64,000 bases of DNA from Sporosarcina sp. ACRSM (GTDB lineage Bacteria > Bacillota > Bacilli > Bacillales_A > Planococcaceae), in contig NZ_JAKRNU010000012.1 in assembly GCF_022346545.1 (NCBI RefSeq), positions 1 through 64,000 on the forward strand, in the 5' to 3' direction. The notes under the pieces are model-generated. The model was not told the origin of the DNA. It saw only the letters and a program-made list of their open reading frames with translations, and made no database searches. Each line of letters begins with the position of its first letter. Position 1 is the first letter of the stretch. Positions 19,558 through 31,587 of the stretch are shown here, one piece after another. Made by a program: the position numbers and the translations under genes.

Positions 19558-19613
19558 CCAAAAAAGGCGGTCGTCCTACCAGGAAAATCCTGACAAGATG
19601 ATCGCCTTTTCTT
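19558..19613 (-). terminator. terminator of the ruvAB-queA-tgt-yajC operon
   Basis: AAAAGGCGATCATCTTGTCAGG ... CCTGGTAGGACGACCGCCTTTTT folds as an imperfect 20-pair stem with a TTTT loop, ending in T-rich sequence just after the yajC stop at 19624. Confidence 0.8.
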
Positions 19614-19623
19614 GTGCTTACAA

Positions 19624-19881
19624 TTATTCTACAACTCGCCCGATTGCTTGTCTTTCAAATTGTAATCTTGTTCCATCTGAAACTTTAATAAATACGGACG
19701 TTTCATCCACCGCATCGATTGTTCCATGAAGTCCACCGATTGTAATGATATTGTCTCCGCGTTTCAATTCGCTTTGCATCGTTTTCGTCGCTTTCTGTCT
19801 CTTTTGCGCCGGTCTGATGAGCAAGAACCACATTACAGCGAACATTGCCACAAACGGCAACAGTCCTGCTAAACCTTCCAT
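19624..19881 (-). CDS. yajC: preprotein translocase subunit YajC
   Basis: 85 residues, one N-terminal membrane segment (LLPFVAMFAVMWFLLIRPAQKRQK) and the family motif GDNIITIGGLHGTIDAVDETSVFIKVSDGTRLQFERQAIGRVV. It is an accessory of SecDF in the translocase. Last gene of the ruvAB-queA-tgt run, 39 bases after tgt. Confidence 0.96.
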   Translation of the reverse strand: MEGLAGLLPFVAMFAVMWFLLIRPAQKRQKATKTMQSELKRGDNIITIGGLHGTIDAVDETSVFIKVSDGTRLQFERQAIGRVVE

Positions 19882-19920
19882 TTTTCATCCCCCTTTCAAT
19901 CAAGATTCATTATACAAGAT

Positions 19921-22112
<2,192 letters not shown>

Positions 22113-22141
22113 CAGCTATATGATCTCCCTTTATTCTAAGA

Positions 22142-23152
22142 TTAATGTGTGTTCTCCTCGGGAAATACATACCCGAAATGATCGTAAGCAAGGCGTGTTG
22201 CAATCCGTCCGCGCGGTGTCCGTTGGATAAAACCAATTTGGAGAAGATACGGTTCATAGACATCTTCAATCGTCACCGATTCCTCACCAATGCTTGCAGA
22301 TATCGTATCGATGCCAACAGGTCCCCCACGGAAACGTTCAATCATACCGGTCAACAATTTATGGTCAATATGATCTAGTCCATGCGAATCGACTTGCAAC
22401 ATTTCAAGTGCTTCCTCCGCCATTTCCAACGTAATGTTGCCATTTCCTCTCACTTGCGCGTAATCACGCACACGTCGCAGCAAGCGGTTGGCAATACGCG
22501 GCGTTCCACGGGCACGACGAGCGATTTCTCTTGCTGCCCGTTCGTCGATTTCCACTTCAAACAGGCCGGCACTGCGCACCACGATTTCTGTCAGCGGCAG
22601 GACTTCATAATATTCAAGACGCAGCGGAACACCGAATCTGTCCCGTAGCGGTGCCGACAATGCCCCTGCACGCGTCGTAGCACCAATCAACGTGAAGGGA
22701 GGCAAGTCGAGCCTGATGGACCGGGCGGAAGGACCTTTTCCGACCACAATATCAAGGCAGAAATCTTCCATTGCAGGATACAGAACTTCCTCAATTGAGC
22801 GGTTCAATCTGTGTATCTCATCAATAAATAACACATCGCCCGGTTCCAATGACGAAACGACAGCAGCAAGATCGCCCGGACGTTCAATCGCAGGACCACT
22901 CGTCATACGAACATTGACGTCCATCTCATTGGCAATGACGGTCGCAAGCGTCGTCTTCCCAAGACCGGGAGGGCCATACAACAAGACATGATCCAAACTT
23001 TCACTACGCCCTTTTGCAGCTTCGATGAAAATACCAAGGTTGTCCTTCACTTTTTCTTGCCCGATATACTGGCTCAGAAACTGCGGCCTGAGCGATTGTT
23101 CAAAACGCTCATCATAATTCGATACTTCCCCCGATATGACGCGTTCTTCCAT
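22142..23152 (-). CDS. ruvB: Holliday junction branch migration ATPase RuvB
   Basis: 336 residues from ATG 23152 ([10 protein letters not shown]), chosen since GAAAGGAGG lies 6 bases upstream; the frame is open to 23173. AAA+ motor: Walker [14 protein letters not shown], Walker [13 protein letters not shown], sensor [18 protein letters not shown], then the winged-helix C-domain ([31 protein letters not shown]). It pumps DNA through RuvA tetramers. It follows ruvA by 31 bases. Confidence 0.97.
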   Translation of the reverse strand: MEERVISGEVSNYDERFEQSLRPQFLSQYIGQEKVKDNLGIFIEAAKGRSESLDHVLLYGPPGLGKTTLATVIANEMDVNVRMTSGPAIERPGDLAAVVSSLEPGDVLFIDEIHRLNRSIEEVLYPAMEDFCLDIVVGKGPSARSIRLDLPPFTLIGATTRAGALSAPLRDRFGVPLRLEYYEVLPLTEIVVRSAGLFEVEIDERAAREIARRARGTPRIANRLLRRVRDYAQVRGNGNITLEMAEEALEMLQVDSHGLDHIDHKLLTGMIERFRGGPVGIDTISASIGEESVTIEDVYEPYLLQIGFIQRTPRGRIATRLAYDHFGYVFPEENTH

Positions 23153-23183
23153 CTTCATCCTCCTTTCCCTCATTATGAATCCG

Positions 23184-23789
23184 TTATTTCTGTTTCAATA
23201 ATAACTGAAGAGCCAATTTCATATAGCCTTCTGTATCAAGTTCTTCTTTTTCCAGTTTCGGTTTTACTTTCGTCAATTCACGTTGCGAATAGCCTAATGC
23301 TTCCAAAGCCAACATCGCTTCATCGAGCGCACCATTTTCAACCATTGTCAATAAAGTCGTTTCCTCGTCCGGCACGTCGATTTCACTGAACAAATCATGC
23401 AGCTTCCCTTTCAAATCTAAGATCATTTGCCGAGCCGTCTTTTTACCGACCCCCGGGAATTGAACGAGGAATGCTTCGTCTTCTCGTTCAATGGCTCCGA
23501 TCACTTGAGATGGAATGCCACTTGCCAATATTGCCAATGCACCTTTCGGACCGATTCCTGAAACTGTGATCAGCTTTTTGAACAATTCACGCTGTTCAAG
23601 TGTTTTAAAACCAAGCAACATTTGGATATCTTCCCTGACATGTAAATGCGTGAACACTTGTTGAAGCTCATCTGTCATATGAAACGCATAGGGATTCGGT
23701 GTCATGATGAGCCAGCCGATTCCACCTTGTTCAAGCGTAATATATTCAGGCGTCACACGCGTAACATGCCCTTTTATATAGTCGTACAA
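23184..23789 (-). CDS. ruvA: Holliday junction DNA helicase RuvA
   Basis: 201 residues. OB domain ([26 protein letters not shown]), two helix-hairpin-helix motifs ([40 protein letters not shown]) and the small C-terminal domain that binds RuvB. It is first of the ruvA-ruvB-queA-tgt-yajC operon. In B. subtilis bofC lies upstream; here a sensor kinase gene does. Confidence 0.97.
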   Translation of the reverse strand: MYDYIKGHVTRVTPEYITLEQGGIGWLIMTPNPYAFHMTDELQQVFTHLHVREDIQMLLGFKTLEQRELFKKLITVSGIGPKGALAILASGIPSQVIGAIEREDEAFLVQFPGVGKKTARQMILDLKGKLHDLFSEIDVPDEETTLLTMVENGALDEAMLALEALGYSQRELTKVKPKLEKEELDTEGYMKLALQLLLKQK

Positions 23790-23886
23790 TAAATTCGCCC
23801 CCTATATGTATAGAAACAATTATATCATACGAACGCACTTTCTACCCGATTGGGAAATCCTCTCTTCCGTTATTCTAACTGGAAAA

Positions 23887-25143
23887 TTAAACGGGAATAG
23901 TAATTAGCATGGTCGTCCCTTTTCCGAGCGTACTTTCCACTTCAATCTTGCCATTTAAGCTATTGATTGTTCGATACACCATGAACATACCAAGGCCCGT
24001 CCCTTCTTTTTTTGTTGAATAATAAGGCACGCCTAATTGCGAGAGTTCTTCACTTGTCATGCCAATACCGCTGTCTTTGACTTCGATTAGGATATTGCTA
24101 TTTTGTGCTGATATATCAATTGTAATGTTGCCGCCTTCTTCTTTCATCGATTCAATGCTGTTTTTAATAAGATTGATGAAGCATTGCCTTACTTGGCTTT
24201 CATCATAACTTTTCTTTAATTTGTTTGTGCATTCAATATGGATGGCAACATTATTTTTAGTGGCATAGGGACCAAGGATGTTTTTCACATATTCGAGTTC
24301 ATCTTTAAAATTCGAATAAACCATATGAATTGATTGAGGCTTTGAAAAAGCAAGAAAATCATTCACAATCGTTTCTGCACGCTCCAGTTCAGTCAACGAA
24401 AAATCGATATATCTTTTTTCCTCCGGAGTAATCGTCTTTGAACTGTTCAACAGTTGCAGAAATCCATTTGTGACGGTCAGCGGATTTCGTATTTCATGCG
24501 CGATGCTCGCCGATAATTCACTAATATCCTTCAGCCTTTCCGATTGAATATAAATCTCACGTCGCTTGACGTTGGAAATGATTTTCTCGATTAAAGACAT
24601 GATAATGAAGATAACAACCGTATAGGTCAGCAGCGAATTAATGACCAACTCCCAAAACTCATCCGTCAATTCCTCGTAAAAAAAGCCCAGAGATGTAAAA
24701 TAAAGTGCCATCATCGAAAGGGTGGCAATGATTCCATAAGCCACACGCCTATTGGGAGTCTGAACGATGAATTGCTCCCTGAAGAAAGGGATCACTAGCA
24801 AAATGACGGTCGCGAAAGCAAGGGAATGATAGAATCCATCCCCCCCACCGATAAGGTAGCGATAAACATTCAGAACAATATAGAGAGGTAAAGCCATCTT
24901 ATAACCGCCAAAAAGGGCCACAACGATGAATGGAATCCATCTTAAATCAAACATGAAACCGATCTCTAATTTCAGTGGAAACGCCATACAAAGAAGAAGT
25001 GATACAGATGACCAGAAGATCAGGCTGAATTTATTAAAGGTATTCCATTTATTTTCGAAAAAAATGACAGATATTAAAACTGGAAGAAGCAAGAACAAAA
25101 AATTTAGCAGTAATGTTTCAAACAAGCGGAACTTCCTTTCCAT
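23887..25143 (-). CDS. sporulation-type sensor histidine kinase (KinB-like)
   Basis: 418 residues from ATG 25143 (MERKFRLFETL); 25161 is possible. Six hydrophobic segments in the first 190 residues form a 5TM-5TMR_LYT type sensor (FDLRWIPFIVVALFGGYKMALPLYIVLNVYRYLIGG). HisKA has the phospho-acceptor SIAHEIRNPLTVTNGFL (His about 221). The ATPase has N (INLIKNSIES), G1 (VKDSGIGM) and G2 (KEGTGLGM). No response regulator gene is adjacent. With Spo0B encoded 6 kb away this fits a phosphorelay input kinase like KinB (B. subtilis KinB is 428 residues), but the signal is unknown. Confidence 0.82.
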   Translation of the reverse strand: MERKFRLFETLLLNFLFLLLPVLISVIFFENKWNTFNKFSLIFWSSVSLLLCMAFPLKLEIGFMFDLRWIPFIVVALFGGYKMALPLYIVLNVYRYLIGGGDGFYHSLAFATVILLVIPFFREQFIVQTPNRRVAYGIIATLSMMALYFTSLGFFYEELTDEFWELVINSLLTYTVVIFIIMSLIEKIISNVKRREIYIQSERLKDISELSASIAHEIRNPLTVTNGFLQLLNSSKTITPEEKRYIDFSLTELERAETIVNDFLAFSKPQSIHMVYSNFKDELEYVKNILGPYATKNNVAIHIECTNKLKKSYDESQVRQCFINLIKNSIESMKEEGGNITIDISAQNSNILIEVKDSGIGMTSEELSQLGVPYYSTKKEGTGLGMFMVYRTINSLNGKIEVESTLGKGTTMLITIPV

Positions 25144-25210
25144 GTATACATACCTATGCATTGTACACTATTTTTCTAGCGCAGTATGTAGAAAATCAAT
25201 ATCATAAAAT

Positions 25211-25265
25211 AAATATCCATCATCCGTTAGAATTCAATCAATTCTTAAACGGGTGATGGATATTT
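25211..25265 (-). terminator. terminator of safA-aph-yebC
   Basis: AAATATCCATCACCCGTT / AACGGATGATGGATATTT stem (one G-T) with a 19-base loop, directly after the yebC stop at 25271. Confidence 0.8.
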
Positions 25266-25270
25266 GGGAC

Positions 25271-25993
25271 TTACTCCGCTGCGTTATGGTAAATATCCTG
25301 CACGTCATCGTCGTCTTCGAGCACTTCGATCATCTTCTCGAAGTTTTCAAGTTTTTCTCCAGAAAGTTCCGTATACATCGATGGAACCATTTCGATTTCG
25401 GCGGAAATAAACACAATCCCTTCTCCTTCGAGCGCTTCCTTTACAGTCAAAAAGTCGGATGGTTGCGTGACAATTTCAAAGCCTTCCTCAGTCGATGTGA
25501 TATCATCCGCACCCGCCTCGAGGGCCGCCATCATCACCGCGTCTTCGTCAGTGTCTTCCGTCCGCTCGATGAACAGACGACCTTTCCGTTCGAACATATA
25601 CCCAACCGAACCGCTTTCTCCGAGGCTTCCCCCGTTTTTGTTAAAAGCAACACGGATATTGGGTGCAGTACGATTTCGGTTATCCGTCAAACAGTAAACG
25701 AGAACCGCAACGCCTCCTGGGCCATATCCCTCATAGATCACTTCTTCGTAATTTTCATCCGCTCCCGCGCCTGTCGCTTTATCGATGGCACGTTTAATGA
25801 CGTCATTGGGAACGTTAGCGCTTTTCGATTTTTCAATCGCAAGACGGAGCGCGGCGTTCGATTCGACATCGGGTCCGCCCGCTTTTGCGGCTACGAATAT
25901 TTCCTTCGACATCTTTTGGAATATTTTCCCACGCTTCGCGTCCTGTGCACCTTTACGATTCTGTATGTTTTTCCACTTGGAATGTCCTGCCAT
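25271..25993 (-). CDS. yebC: YebC/PmpR/TACO1-family protein
   Basis: 240 residues. Begins MAGHSKWKNIQNRKGAQDAKRGKIFQKMSKEI and contains NRNRTAPNIRVAFNKNGGSLGESGSVGYMF, both diagnostic. Once named a transcription regulator; in recent work members act at the ribosome on proline-rich stretches, so the role should be read with care. It follows an APH-like gene by 11 bases and safA, itself proline-rich, in the same run. Confidence 0.95.
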   Translation of the reverse strand: MAGHSKWKNIQNRKGAQDAKRGKIFQKMSKEIFVAAKAGGPDVESNAALRLAIEKSKSANVPNDVIKRAIDKATGAGADENYEEVIYEGYGPGGVAVLVYCLTDNRNRTAPNIRVAFNKNGGSLGESGSVGYMFERKGRLFIERTEDTDEDAVMMAALEAGADDITSTEEGFEIVTQPSDFLTVKEALEGEGIVFISAEIEMVPSMYTELSGEKLENFEKMIEVLEDDDDVQDIYHNAAE

Positions 25994-26004
25994 GTTGTTA
26001 CCCC

Positions 26005-26874
26005 CTAAGTAATCATCCGCTCTACATCATACCATAATTTCGGCCAATGTGAGAGCGCGGACTTCGTAAAGGGGATGAGCCGTTTCGCCTGCTTTTCCCT
26101 GTTCGAGGGTGATAATGTAAAGAGATAAAGCCATTCACGCAGCAACTCATTTGGAAATAACAACATCGTCTTGGCAGCTCCATCCATTTTCTGCAACGAA
26201 GGCTGTTCATCAAACAGAAAATCGATATCATAGTCGATCTGCGGCAATACACGATGGACCCATAACGCATTTTCCGTCCCCGGAGGTCCCGTGCATGCCA
26301 GATCGAAGTCTATGAAACGGATGATGCCGTTCTTGTCACGCAAAATATTATGATGAACCACATCACCATGCAACAAGGTCCCGTCTAACTGATCCACATA
26401 ATTCTTTTTCAAGATCCCCATCGCATTCGTCGCATAAAATAAAATTTCATCGACACGACCTTTACCAATATACGACTCGCACGCCCCACTCATTTCACGG
26501 AAACGGAGGATGCGATCTTCCCATTTTCCTAGAAGTGGATACGGATGCAAATAGGACTTGGATCCCCAGTCGATTTGTGACTTTGTGGCATGAAGGGCGT
26601 GAAGGGCCGCCAATGAATCCGTCCGATCTGCTCTTTTTTTGAAATTGACGGCTTTCGCCCCTTCAAGCCATGGCTGGATAAATGACAACTGGTCTTCCGT
26701 AGCGACAACTTGCACGATATGCGGAAACGCCACCGAGTGAAGTGCCTCGTGAATTTGTTTCACTTTCGAAGCTGTTGACAACGAATGGTAACGTTTCACC
26801 GAAAAATGATTGCCACCCTTTTCTAATTTCCACACATTCTCTTTGATTTTCTCTAGATTTTTATCTAGTGTCAT
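26005..26874 (-). CDS. aminoglycoside phosphotransferase/CotS-like kinase family protein
   Basis: 289 residues of the APH/choline-kinase fold. The catalytic loop is LLHGDVVHHNILRD (HGDxxxxN) and the metal site is IRFIDFDLACTGP (DFD). The N-lobe is short (SVKRYHSLSTASKVKQIHEALHSV). Related proteins in Bacillus are CotS, CotI and YsxE of the spore coat. The gene begins 6 bases after the safA stop, so a spore coat role is likely. Substrate is unknown. It does not look like a resistance enzyme by context. Confidence 0.8.
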   Translation of the reverse strand: MTLDKNLEKIKENVWKLEKGGNHFSVKRYHSLSTASKVKQIHEALHSVAFPHIVQVVATEDQLSFIQPWLEGAKAVNFKKRADRTDSLAALHALHATKSQIDWGSKSYLHPYPLLGKWEDRILRFREMSGACESYIGKGRVDEILFYATNAMGILKKNYVDQLDGTLLHGDVVHHNILRDKNGIIRFIDFDLACTGPPGTENALWVHRVLPQIDYDIDFLFDEQPSLQKMDGAAKTMLLFPNELLREWLYLFTLSPSNREKQAKRLIPFTKSALSHWPKLWYDVERMIT

Positions 26875-26880
26875 ACACCC

Positions 26881-27948
26881 TTAGTAAGACCCATACCAAT
26901 TGGTGTGTTGATAAGGGGTAGGCATCATATGGAATGGATGAGCATGTGTGGGTGCATTACAAGACCATGGATTCCCGAAGAAAAACGGCATCGGCATCAT
27001 GATCGGATGATGTCCACCACTACAACCGCAGCCGCAACCTTGCTGCCCCTGGTGGTGCATCGGCATCTGATAGGCAGGCGATAGCGCTTGTGGTACATAT
27101 CCGTCCTCCGGTGGGCAATGGACAGATTCCTCAAAGTGGAACATCGGCGATTCTTCAAAATGCATATCCGGTGATTCGATCAGTTGCCAACCTTCCATGG
27201 CCGGACTTGGCTCTGGCGGTGCTACCGGCGGTCGGCTTTGGAATACTGGCGATTCTTCCATGAATGGTTCTTCCTGTCGTATCGGTGCTGGCTGAGGTGC
27301 TGGTGGCATTGCCTGGATTTGCCCCGAATGCATGTATGGATAACAATCTGTATCGAAGATGGGCATCCATCCGCATGGAACGCTGAAAATAGGTTGCACG
27401 AAAGTCGGCATTGGAAACGGCTGAGCTGGCGGTGGTGCCGGCATATGCGGAATCGGTGGTGCTGGCATTGTTGGTTGCGTTTGTATTGGTGGCAGCGCCG
27501 GGATTTGTGGAATCGGCGGGATTTCCAGTTCCTCTCTAGGAGGCAACGGCTGCACCGGTGTTGGTGTCGGCATTGGCTTAGGTGCCGGTGTCGGTTTTGG
27601 CGTCGGTTTTGGTGTTGGTTTTGGTGTCGGTTTTGGTGTTGGTGTTGGTGTTGGTTTTGGTGTTGGTTTTGGCGATGGTGCTGGTGTCGGTTTTGGCATC
27701 GGTGCCTGCTTCACCGGCTCCTTCCCTTTTCCAGGATGCTTGACGTGATCATGATGTTCCCCTTTTGAACCATGATGTTGTTCACCCGTAGACTTTCGCG
27801 GTACAAATATCTTCATCCCTGGTACGATATAATCCGGATTCGCCAAATGTGCGTTGGCCCGTTTCAGCTCTTCAAACGGGACGCCATATTGCCGGGCAAT
27901 CTTCCATAATGTATCCCCTCTTACAACAATATGAACTTCCACTTCCAT
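26881..27948 (-). CDS. safA: SafA-like LysM spore morphogenetic protein
   Basis: 355 residues from ATG 27948 (MEVEVHIVVRGDTLWK), set by AAGGGGGAAAT upstream; the frame is open further to 28143. LysM domain at about 5-50 (VVRGDTLWKIARQYGVPFEELKRAN...IVPGMKIFVP). A basic His/Lys stretch and a Pro-Thr-Lys repeat (PTPKPTPKP, about 95-140) follow, then a Pro/Met/Gln-rich body and a C-terminus with GCGCGCS-like cysteines and HPIMMPMPFFFGNPW. In B. subtilis SafA directs inner-coat assembly at the cortex-coat border. LysM at the N-terminus and location support the name; the body is poorly conserved in the family. Confidence 0.85.
   Translation of the reverse strand: MEVEVHIVVRGDTLWKIARQYGVPFEELKRANAHLANPDYIVPGMKIFVPRKSTGEQHHGSKGEHHDHVKHPGKGKEPVKQAPMPKPTPAPSPKPTPKPTPTPTPKPTPKPTPKPTPKPTPAPKPMPTPTPVQPLPPREELEIPPIPQIPALPPIQTQPTMPAPPIPHMPAPPPAQPFPMPTFVQPIFSVPCGWMPIFDTDCYPYMHSGQIQAMPPAPQPAPIRQEEPFMEESPVFQSRPPVAPPEPSPAMEGWQLIESPDMHFEESPMFHFEESVHCPPEDGYVPQALSPAYQMPMHHQGQQGCGCGCSGGHHPIMMPMPFFFGNPWSCNAPTHAHPFHMMPTPYQHTNWYGSY
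27559..27710 (-). repeat. short tandem repeat coding for Pro-Thr-Lys-Pro in safA
   Basis: On the plus strand repeated GGTGTCGGTTTT / GGTGTTGGTTTT 12-mers in steps of 6 or 12 bases. They encode PTPKPTPKPTP units. Such runs readily change length by slippage. Confidence 0.85.
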
Positions 27949-28112
27949 ATTTCCCCCTTCCGTCAATCCATCGTATGAACGAACGCCCGTCTTTGTGACG
28001 TTCATTTCTACGTGATGTCCCCTCTTGCCATTTATATGCGAGACGAGGCTATTTATTCGAATAAAAGATTGTTCCAGACGGAAGGGGCTTCCGGACGTTC
28101 CCTCACAAAAAC

Positions 28113-28152
28113 GCCCCGTATATGTTAGTTTGGTGTCTAACATGTACGGGGC
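28113..28152 (-). terminator. terminator of pheA
   Basis: Minus strand GCCCCGTACATGTTAG / CTAACATATACGGGGC, near-perfect 16-bp stem with 8-base loop, then GTTTTTG. It lies 58 bases after the pheA stop and upstream of safA. Confidence 0.9.
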
Positions 28153-28209
28153 AGTTCAACGAGATATTGTTTATTTTCGGCAAGGAGCAACAAAGGCCTT
28201 GCGTTTTGA

Positions 28210-29073
28210 TCAGTATGTAAAATAAGAGCCAAGGGAGCGGACCGAACAATTCAATGCAGCCAATTCCTCTTTGGCACCAAGCATCATCGGATGTTCGTCG
28301 GACTCCAATACATCGATAATGAAAAAATAGTTTCCGAGCCCTGTTTTCATCGGCCTTGATTCAATTTTACTCAAATTGAGCTTTCGCCATGCAAATACCG
28401 ATAATACTTGGTATAGCACACCGGATTGATCGTCTTCCGGAAGTTTTACAATTAAAGTCGTTTTGCGTTTTTCAGAGTGTCCTTCTTGTTCCAAAACTCC
28501 TTTGCGCAACGAAAGAATGATAAAACGCGTATGATTGAAATGGAAGTCATGGATATTCTCTTCCGCAATATGTAGTCCGTATCTTTCGGCAGCCAATCGG
28601 TTCCCGATAGCCGCAATTTTCGCTTCCGGATGCTCAGAAATATATTTTGCAGCGGCAGCTGTCGATGTCGTTTGAATGAGCGGAACGCGACGGTAATGAT
28701 ACTTTAAGTATTTATGGCATTGCGCAAGTGCATGTGGATGGGAATTGATGGATTCAAGCTCATCCAACTTAGACATTTGTTGTGGATTGACCAATAAATG
28801 CTGTTCGATCGGGATGGAGATTTCAGCATTGATGTACAAGTCGCTTTCATGGAACAAATAATCGATCGTCATCGGAACGGAACCTTCCAATGCATTTTCC
28901 ATCGGAACGATTGCATATGCCACATGCCCTTTGGCAACCGCTTCAATACAATCCGGAATGGTCGGTTGCGGTATCAGCCCGGAAGTGCCGAAAAGCTTGG
29001 TTGCCGCAACATGTGTAAAGGATGCCTCCGGTCCTAAATAAGCGACCGTCGGCGTGAACTTTTCATTTTGCAT
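28210..29073 (-). CDS. pheA: prephenate dehydratase
   Basis: 287 residues, monofunctional PDT plus ACT. It makes phenylpyruvate from prephenate. Motifs are YLGPEASFTHVAA, MENALEGSVPMTIDYL, the active-site region QTTSTAAAAKYISEHP (TxxT), and ACT residues SRPMKTGLGNYFFIIDV (ESRP and GLGNYxF bind Phe for feedback control). It follows the pheB gene by 19 bases. Confidence 0.96.
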   Translation of the reverse strand: MQNEKFTPTVAYLGPEASFTHVAATKLFGTSGLIPQPTIPDCIEAVAKGHVAYAIVPMENALEGSVPMTIDYLFHESDLYINAEISIPIEQHLLVNPQQMSKLDELESINSHPHALAQCHKYLKYHYRRVPLIQTTSTAAAAKYISEHPEAKIAAIGNRLAAERYGLHIAEENIHDFHFNHTRFIILSLRKGVLEQEGHSEKRKTTLIVKLPEDDQSGVLYQVLSVFAWRKLNLSKIESRPMKTGLGNYFFIIDVLESDEHPMMLGAKEELAALNCSVRSLGSYFTY

Positions 29074-29092
29074 ATTCTCATAATCCTCCTAT

Positions 29093-29548
29093 TTATATGG
29101 CGCCTGAACTGATCAAAACGACAGATTCAACAAAATCAGGCACTTTCAATCTTTGTAAAAATTCTTCCATTCTGATGGGCATTTCGGTCACATCCAATGA
29201 TAATGTAATATTTGCCCGTCCTTGCACCGGAATCGTCTGATGGATCGTTAAGACATTGCATCTTGCATCCGAAATGATTTGCAGCAAAACTGCAAGCGAC
29301 CCTTTCCGATCTTCCATCTGAATGAAAATCGTCAGAATTCGTTCCCGGGCAATGGATTCAAATGGAAAAACGGTATCCCGATACTTGTAGAACGCACTCC
29401 GGGATAGTCCTACCCTTCTTGTTGCCTCTTGTATCGTCGATTCTTCTCCACTCGCCAAAAGCCTCTTCGCCTCCAGCATCTTCAGCATCGATTCTGTCAG
29501 CACGTCTTCCCTAACAAGGTAAAACTGCCCTTCCCCCAGTTGTTTCAT
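29093..29548 (-). CDS. pheB: ACT-domain protein PheB (ThrR-like)
   Basis: 151 residues from ATG 29548 (MKQLGEGQFYLVREDVL), preceded by AAAGAGG. An N-terminal helix-turn-helix-like part (STIQEATRRVGLSRSAFYKYRDTVFPF) is followed by an ACT domain (TIFIQMEDRKGSLAVLLQIIS, LTIHQTIPVQGRANITLSLDV). Usually annotated as chorismate-mutase-like PheB; in B. subtilis the homologue is now described as a threonine-linked repressor (ThrR). The HTH motif supports a regulatory role. Located obg-pheB-pheA. Confidence 0.87.
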   Translation of the reverse strand: MKQLGEGQFYLVREDVLTESMLKMLEAKRLLASGEESTIQEATRRVGLSRSAFYKYRDTVFPFESIARERILTIFIQMEDRKGSLAVLLQIISDARCNVLTIHQTIPVQGRANITLSLDVTEMPIRMEEFLQRLKVPDFVESVVLISSGAI

Positions 29549-29614
29549 AGCAGATTCCTCTTTTCTTGCACAGCATGGCAATCATAGTCGAAGCGAATAT
29601 CGGGTTTAGATTCC

Positions 29615-30904
29615 TTACTCGATAAAATCGAATTCGAAGTCGAGAATACGGACCGTATCCCCGTCTTTTGCCCCGCGCTCGCGAAGTGCATCATCCACGC
29701 CCATTCCCCGCATTTGTCTTGAGAATTTACGGACGGATTGATCAAAGTTGAAGTCAGTCATTTTGAACAATCGTTCAATCGTATAGCCGGATAATACAAA
29801 CGCCCCATCATCATCACGAGTAATGACAAAGTCTTCCGGTTCCGCTTCATGTTTATAAAGCACGGAATGCTCGTCCTGCTCCTTGATTTCATGCATTGGG
29901 AATTCAGGCGTCGTTTCCAGCAGATCCGCAACCTCATAAAGTAGATCATCGAGCCCTTTTCTCGTCAATGCTGAAATTGGGAAGATGCGCGCGTTTTCGT
30001 CATCCAATTTTTCCTTGAATGTCTTTAAGTTCTCCTCCGCATCAGGCATATCCATTTTGTTGGCAACAATAATTTGTGGCCGTTCTGTCAAGCGTAAGTT
30101 GTATTTCTCCAATTCTTCATTGATCGTCACAAAATCTTCGTACGGATCGCGCCCTTCCAAACCTGACATGTCGATCACATGAATGATGACCCTTGTCCGT
30201 TCGATATGGCGAAGAAACTGATGGCCCAGACCTACACCCTCATGCGCTCCTTCAATAAGTCCCGGCAAATCCGCCAAGACAAATCCGCGGCCATCATCCG
30301 TTTCCACCATTCCCAAATTCGGAACGAGCGTCGTAAAATGATAATCCGCGATTTTCGGTTTAGCTGCGGAAACGACCGACAGCAATGTCGATTTTCCGAC
30401 ACTCGGAAATCCGACAAGACCGGCATCCGCTAGCACTTTCAGCTCCAAATTGATTTCCCTGGCAACGCCGGGTTCCCCTTTTTCCGATAATTCGGGAGCC
30501 GGATTTTGTGGCGTCGCGAAACGGCTATTCCCTCGACCGCCACGACCTCCTCTGGCAACGACTGCCTTTTGTCCATGTTCCACAAGGTCCGCGATAATCG
30601 TCCCATCTTCCGCATCCGTCACGACGGTTCCTGGCGGGACTTTGACAACCATATCCGTAGCCCCGCGGCCATGCATGTTCTTGCTGCCGCCATGTTCTCC
30701 CCTCGGCGCCTTGAAGTGGCGTTGATAGCGGAAGTCCATGAGCGTCCGTAGTCCTTCATCAACAATGAATACGACGTCGGCCCCTTTTCCGCCATCTCCA
30801 CCGGCAGGTCCACCGTATGCGATATATTTCTCACGCCGGAATGCGACCATCCCGTCTCCGCCATCTCCGCCTTTTACAAAAATTTTCACTTGATCGACAA
30901 ACAT
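29615..30904 (-). CDS. obg: Spo0B-linked GTPase Obg
   Basis: 429 residues from ATG 30904 ([13 protein letters not shown]), with GGAGGA 6 bases upstream. The glycine-rich Obg fold ([30 protein letters not shown]) is followed by the G domain ([55 protein letters not shown]) and the C-terminal OCT domain (about 345-429, [26 protein letters not shown]). Essential GTPase of ribosome assembly and stress signalling. It is 11 bases after spo0B, the classical spo0B-obg operon. Confidence 0.97.
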   Translation of the reverse strand: MFVDQVKIFVKGGDGGDGMVAFRREKYIAYGGPAGGDGGKGADVVFIVDEGLRTLMDFRYQRHFKAPRGEHGGSKNMHGRGATDMVVKVPPGTVVTDAEDGTIIADLVEHGQKAVVARGGRGGRGNSRFATPQNPAPELSEKGEPGVAREINLELKVLADAGLVGFPSVGKSTLLSVVSAAKPKIADYHFTTLVPNLGMVETDDGRGFVLADLPGLIEGAHEGVGLGHQFLRHIERTRVIIHVIDMSGLEGRDPYEDFVTINEELEKYNLRLTERPQIIVANKMDMPDAEENLKTFKEKLDDENARIFPISALTRKGLDDLLYEVADLLETTPEFPMHEIKEQDEHSVLYKHEAEPEDFVITRDDDGAFVLSGYTIERLFKMTDFNFDQSVRKFSRQMRGMGVDDALRERGAKDGDTVRILDFEFDFIE

Positions 30905-30915
30905 CCATTTTCCTC

Positions 30916-31473
30916 CTATCGTCCACGTATCGTGAACGTCCATTGATGACTCGATAGCGCTTCCTCGACAATCAGATCCCCTTCCGCTTTCGGAATAGGC
31001 TGCATGTTGGTCATGTCACCCTTTACCGCAAATGCGATGCACCAATCCGTAGCGCTAGCTTGGACCTCTATTTTCGTTTCATATTCATAGCCCGCATCCA
31101 CGGCATTTACCGCTTGATCGAACACGCGCTTTAAATAAGAGACAACCGTTGCATCTTGCGTTTTCCGGATTCCGGTCACGATATCACATGTCATCGTTGC
31201 CGCGAAAGGGTTATAATTCCAAGCAAAGGTCGTCAACCAGATTTCCGTTTCCGGCAGACCTAGTTTTTCCAACATGGACATTTGACGCATATGATCCGTC
31301 GTGTCCAATATTTTCTTCTTTGCTTCAGGAACCTTGCCGAGATCGATATATAATAAGATTAACTGAAGTTCATTTAAAAAATCATGCCTTGCAAATTTCA
31401 GTGCTTTTGCCGTTGTCAGCAACTCATTTCCCAATCTCTTCACCGCCAACTCATCATATTTACAGTATAGCAC
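30916..31473 (-). CDS. spo0B: sporulation initiation phosphotransferase Spo0B
   Basis: 185 residues from GTG 31473, chosen because AAAGGTG lies 5 bases upstream and it gives the family length (192 in B. subtilis). The frame is open to 31605 across the rpmA terminator, so earlier starts are unlikely. The phospho-acceptor helix is [21 protein letters not shown], with His about 30, like B. subtilis His30 (SRHDWMNKLQLI). A degenerate kinase-like C-domain follows. It passes phosphate from Spo0F to Spo0A. Sequence identity in the C-domain is low, as is usual. Confidence 0.88.
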   Translation of the reverse strand: MLYCKYDELAVKRLGNELLTTAKALKFARHDFLNELQLILLYIDLGKVPEAKKKILDTTDHMRQMSMLEKLGLPETEIWLTTFAWNYNPFAATMTCDIVTGIRKTQDATVVSYLKRVFDQAVNAVDAGYEYETKIEVQASATDWCIAFAVKGDMTNMQPIPKAEGDLIVEEALSSHQWTFTIRGR

Positions 31474-31587
31474 TTTGACACCTTTCTTCGCCAACTGCGA
31501 ACGACTTTCCGTATGGACGAATCCGATCAAATATGTCCTTCTGTCACTACGAAAGGGTTGTGCCCTTTTTATGTATGCATATAATAA

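Noticed and set aside
26005-26874. Aminoglycoside resistance enzyme
   Set aside because: Only the general kinase fold is shared; it is linked to safA, so a coat-type kinase is more likely.
27184-27768. A 194-residue Trp/Arg/Cys-rich plus-strand frame across safA
   Set aside because: It is the antisense shadow of the Pro-Thr-Lys repeat; composition is implausible and there is no ribosome site.
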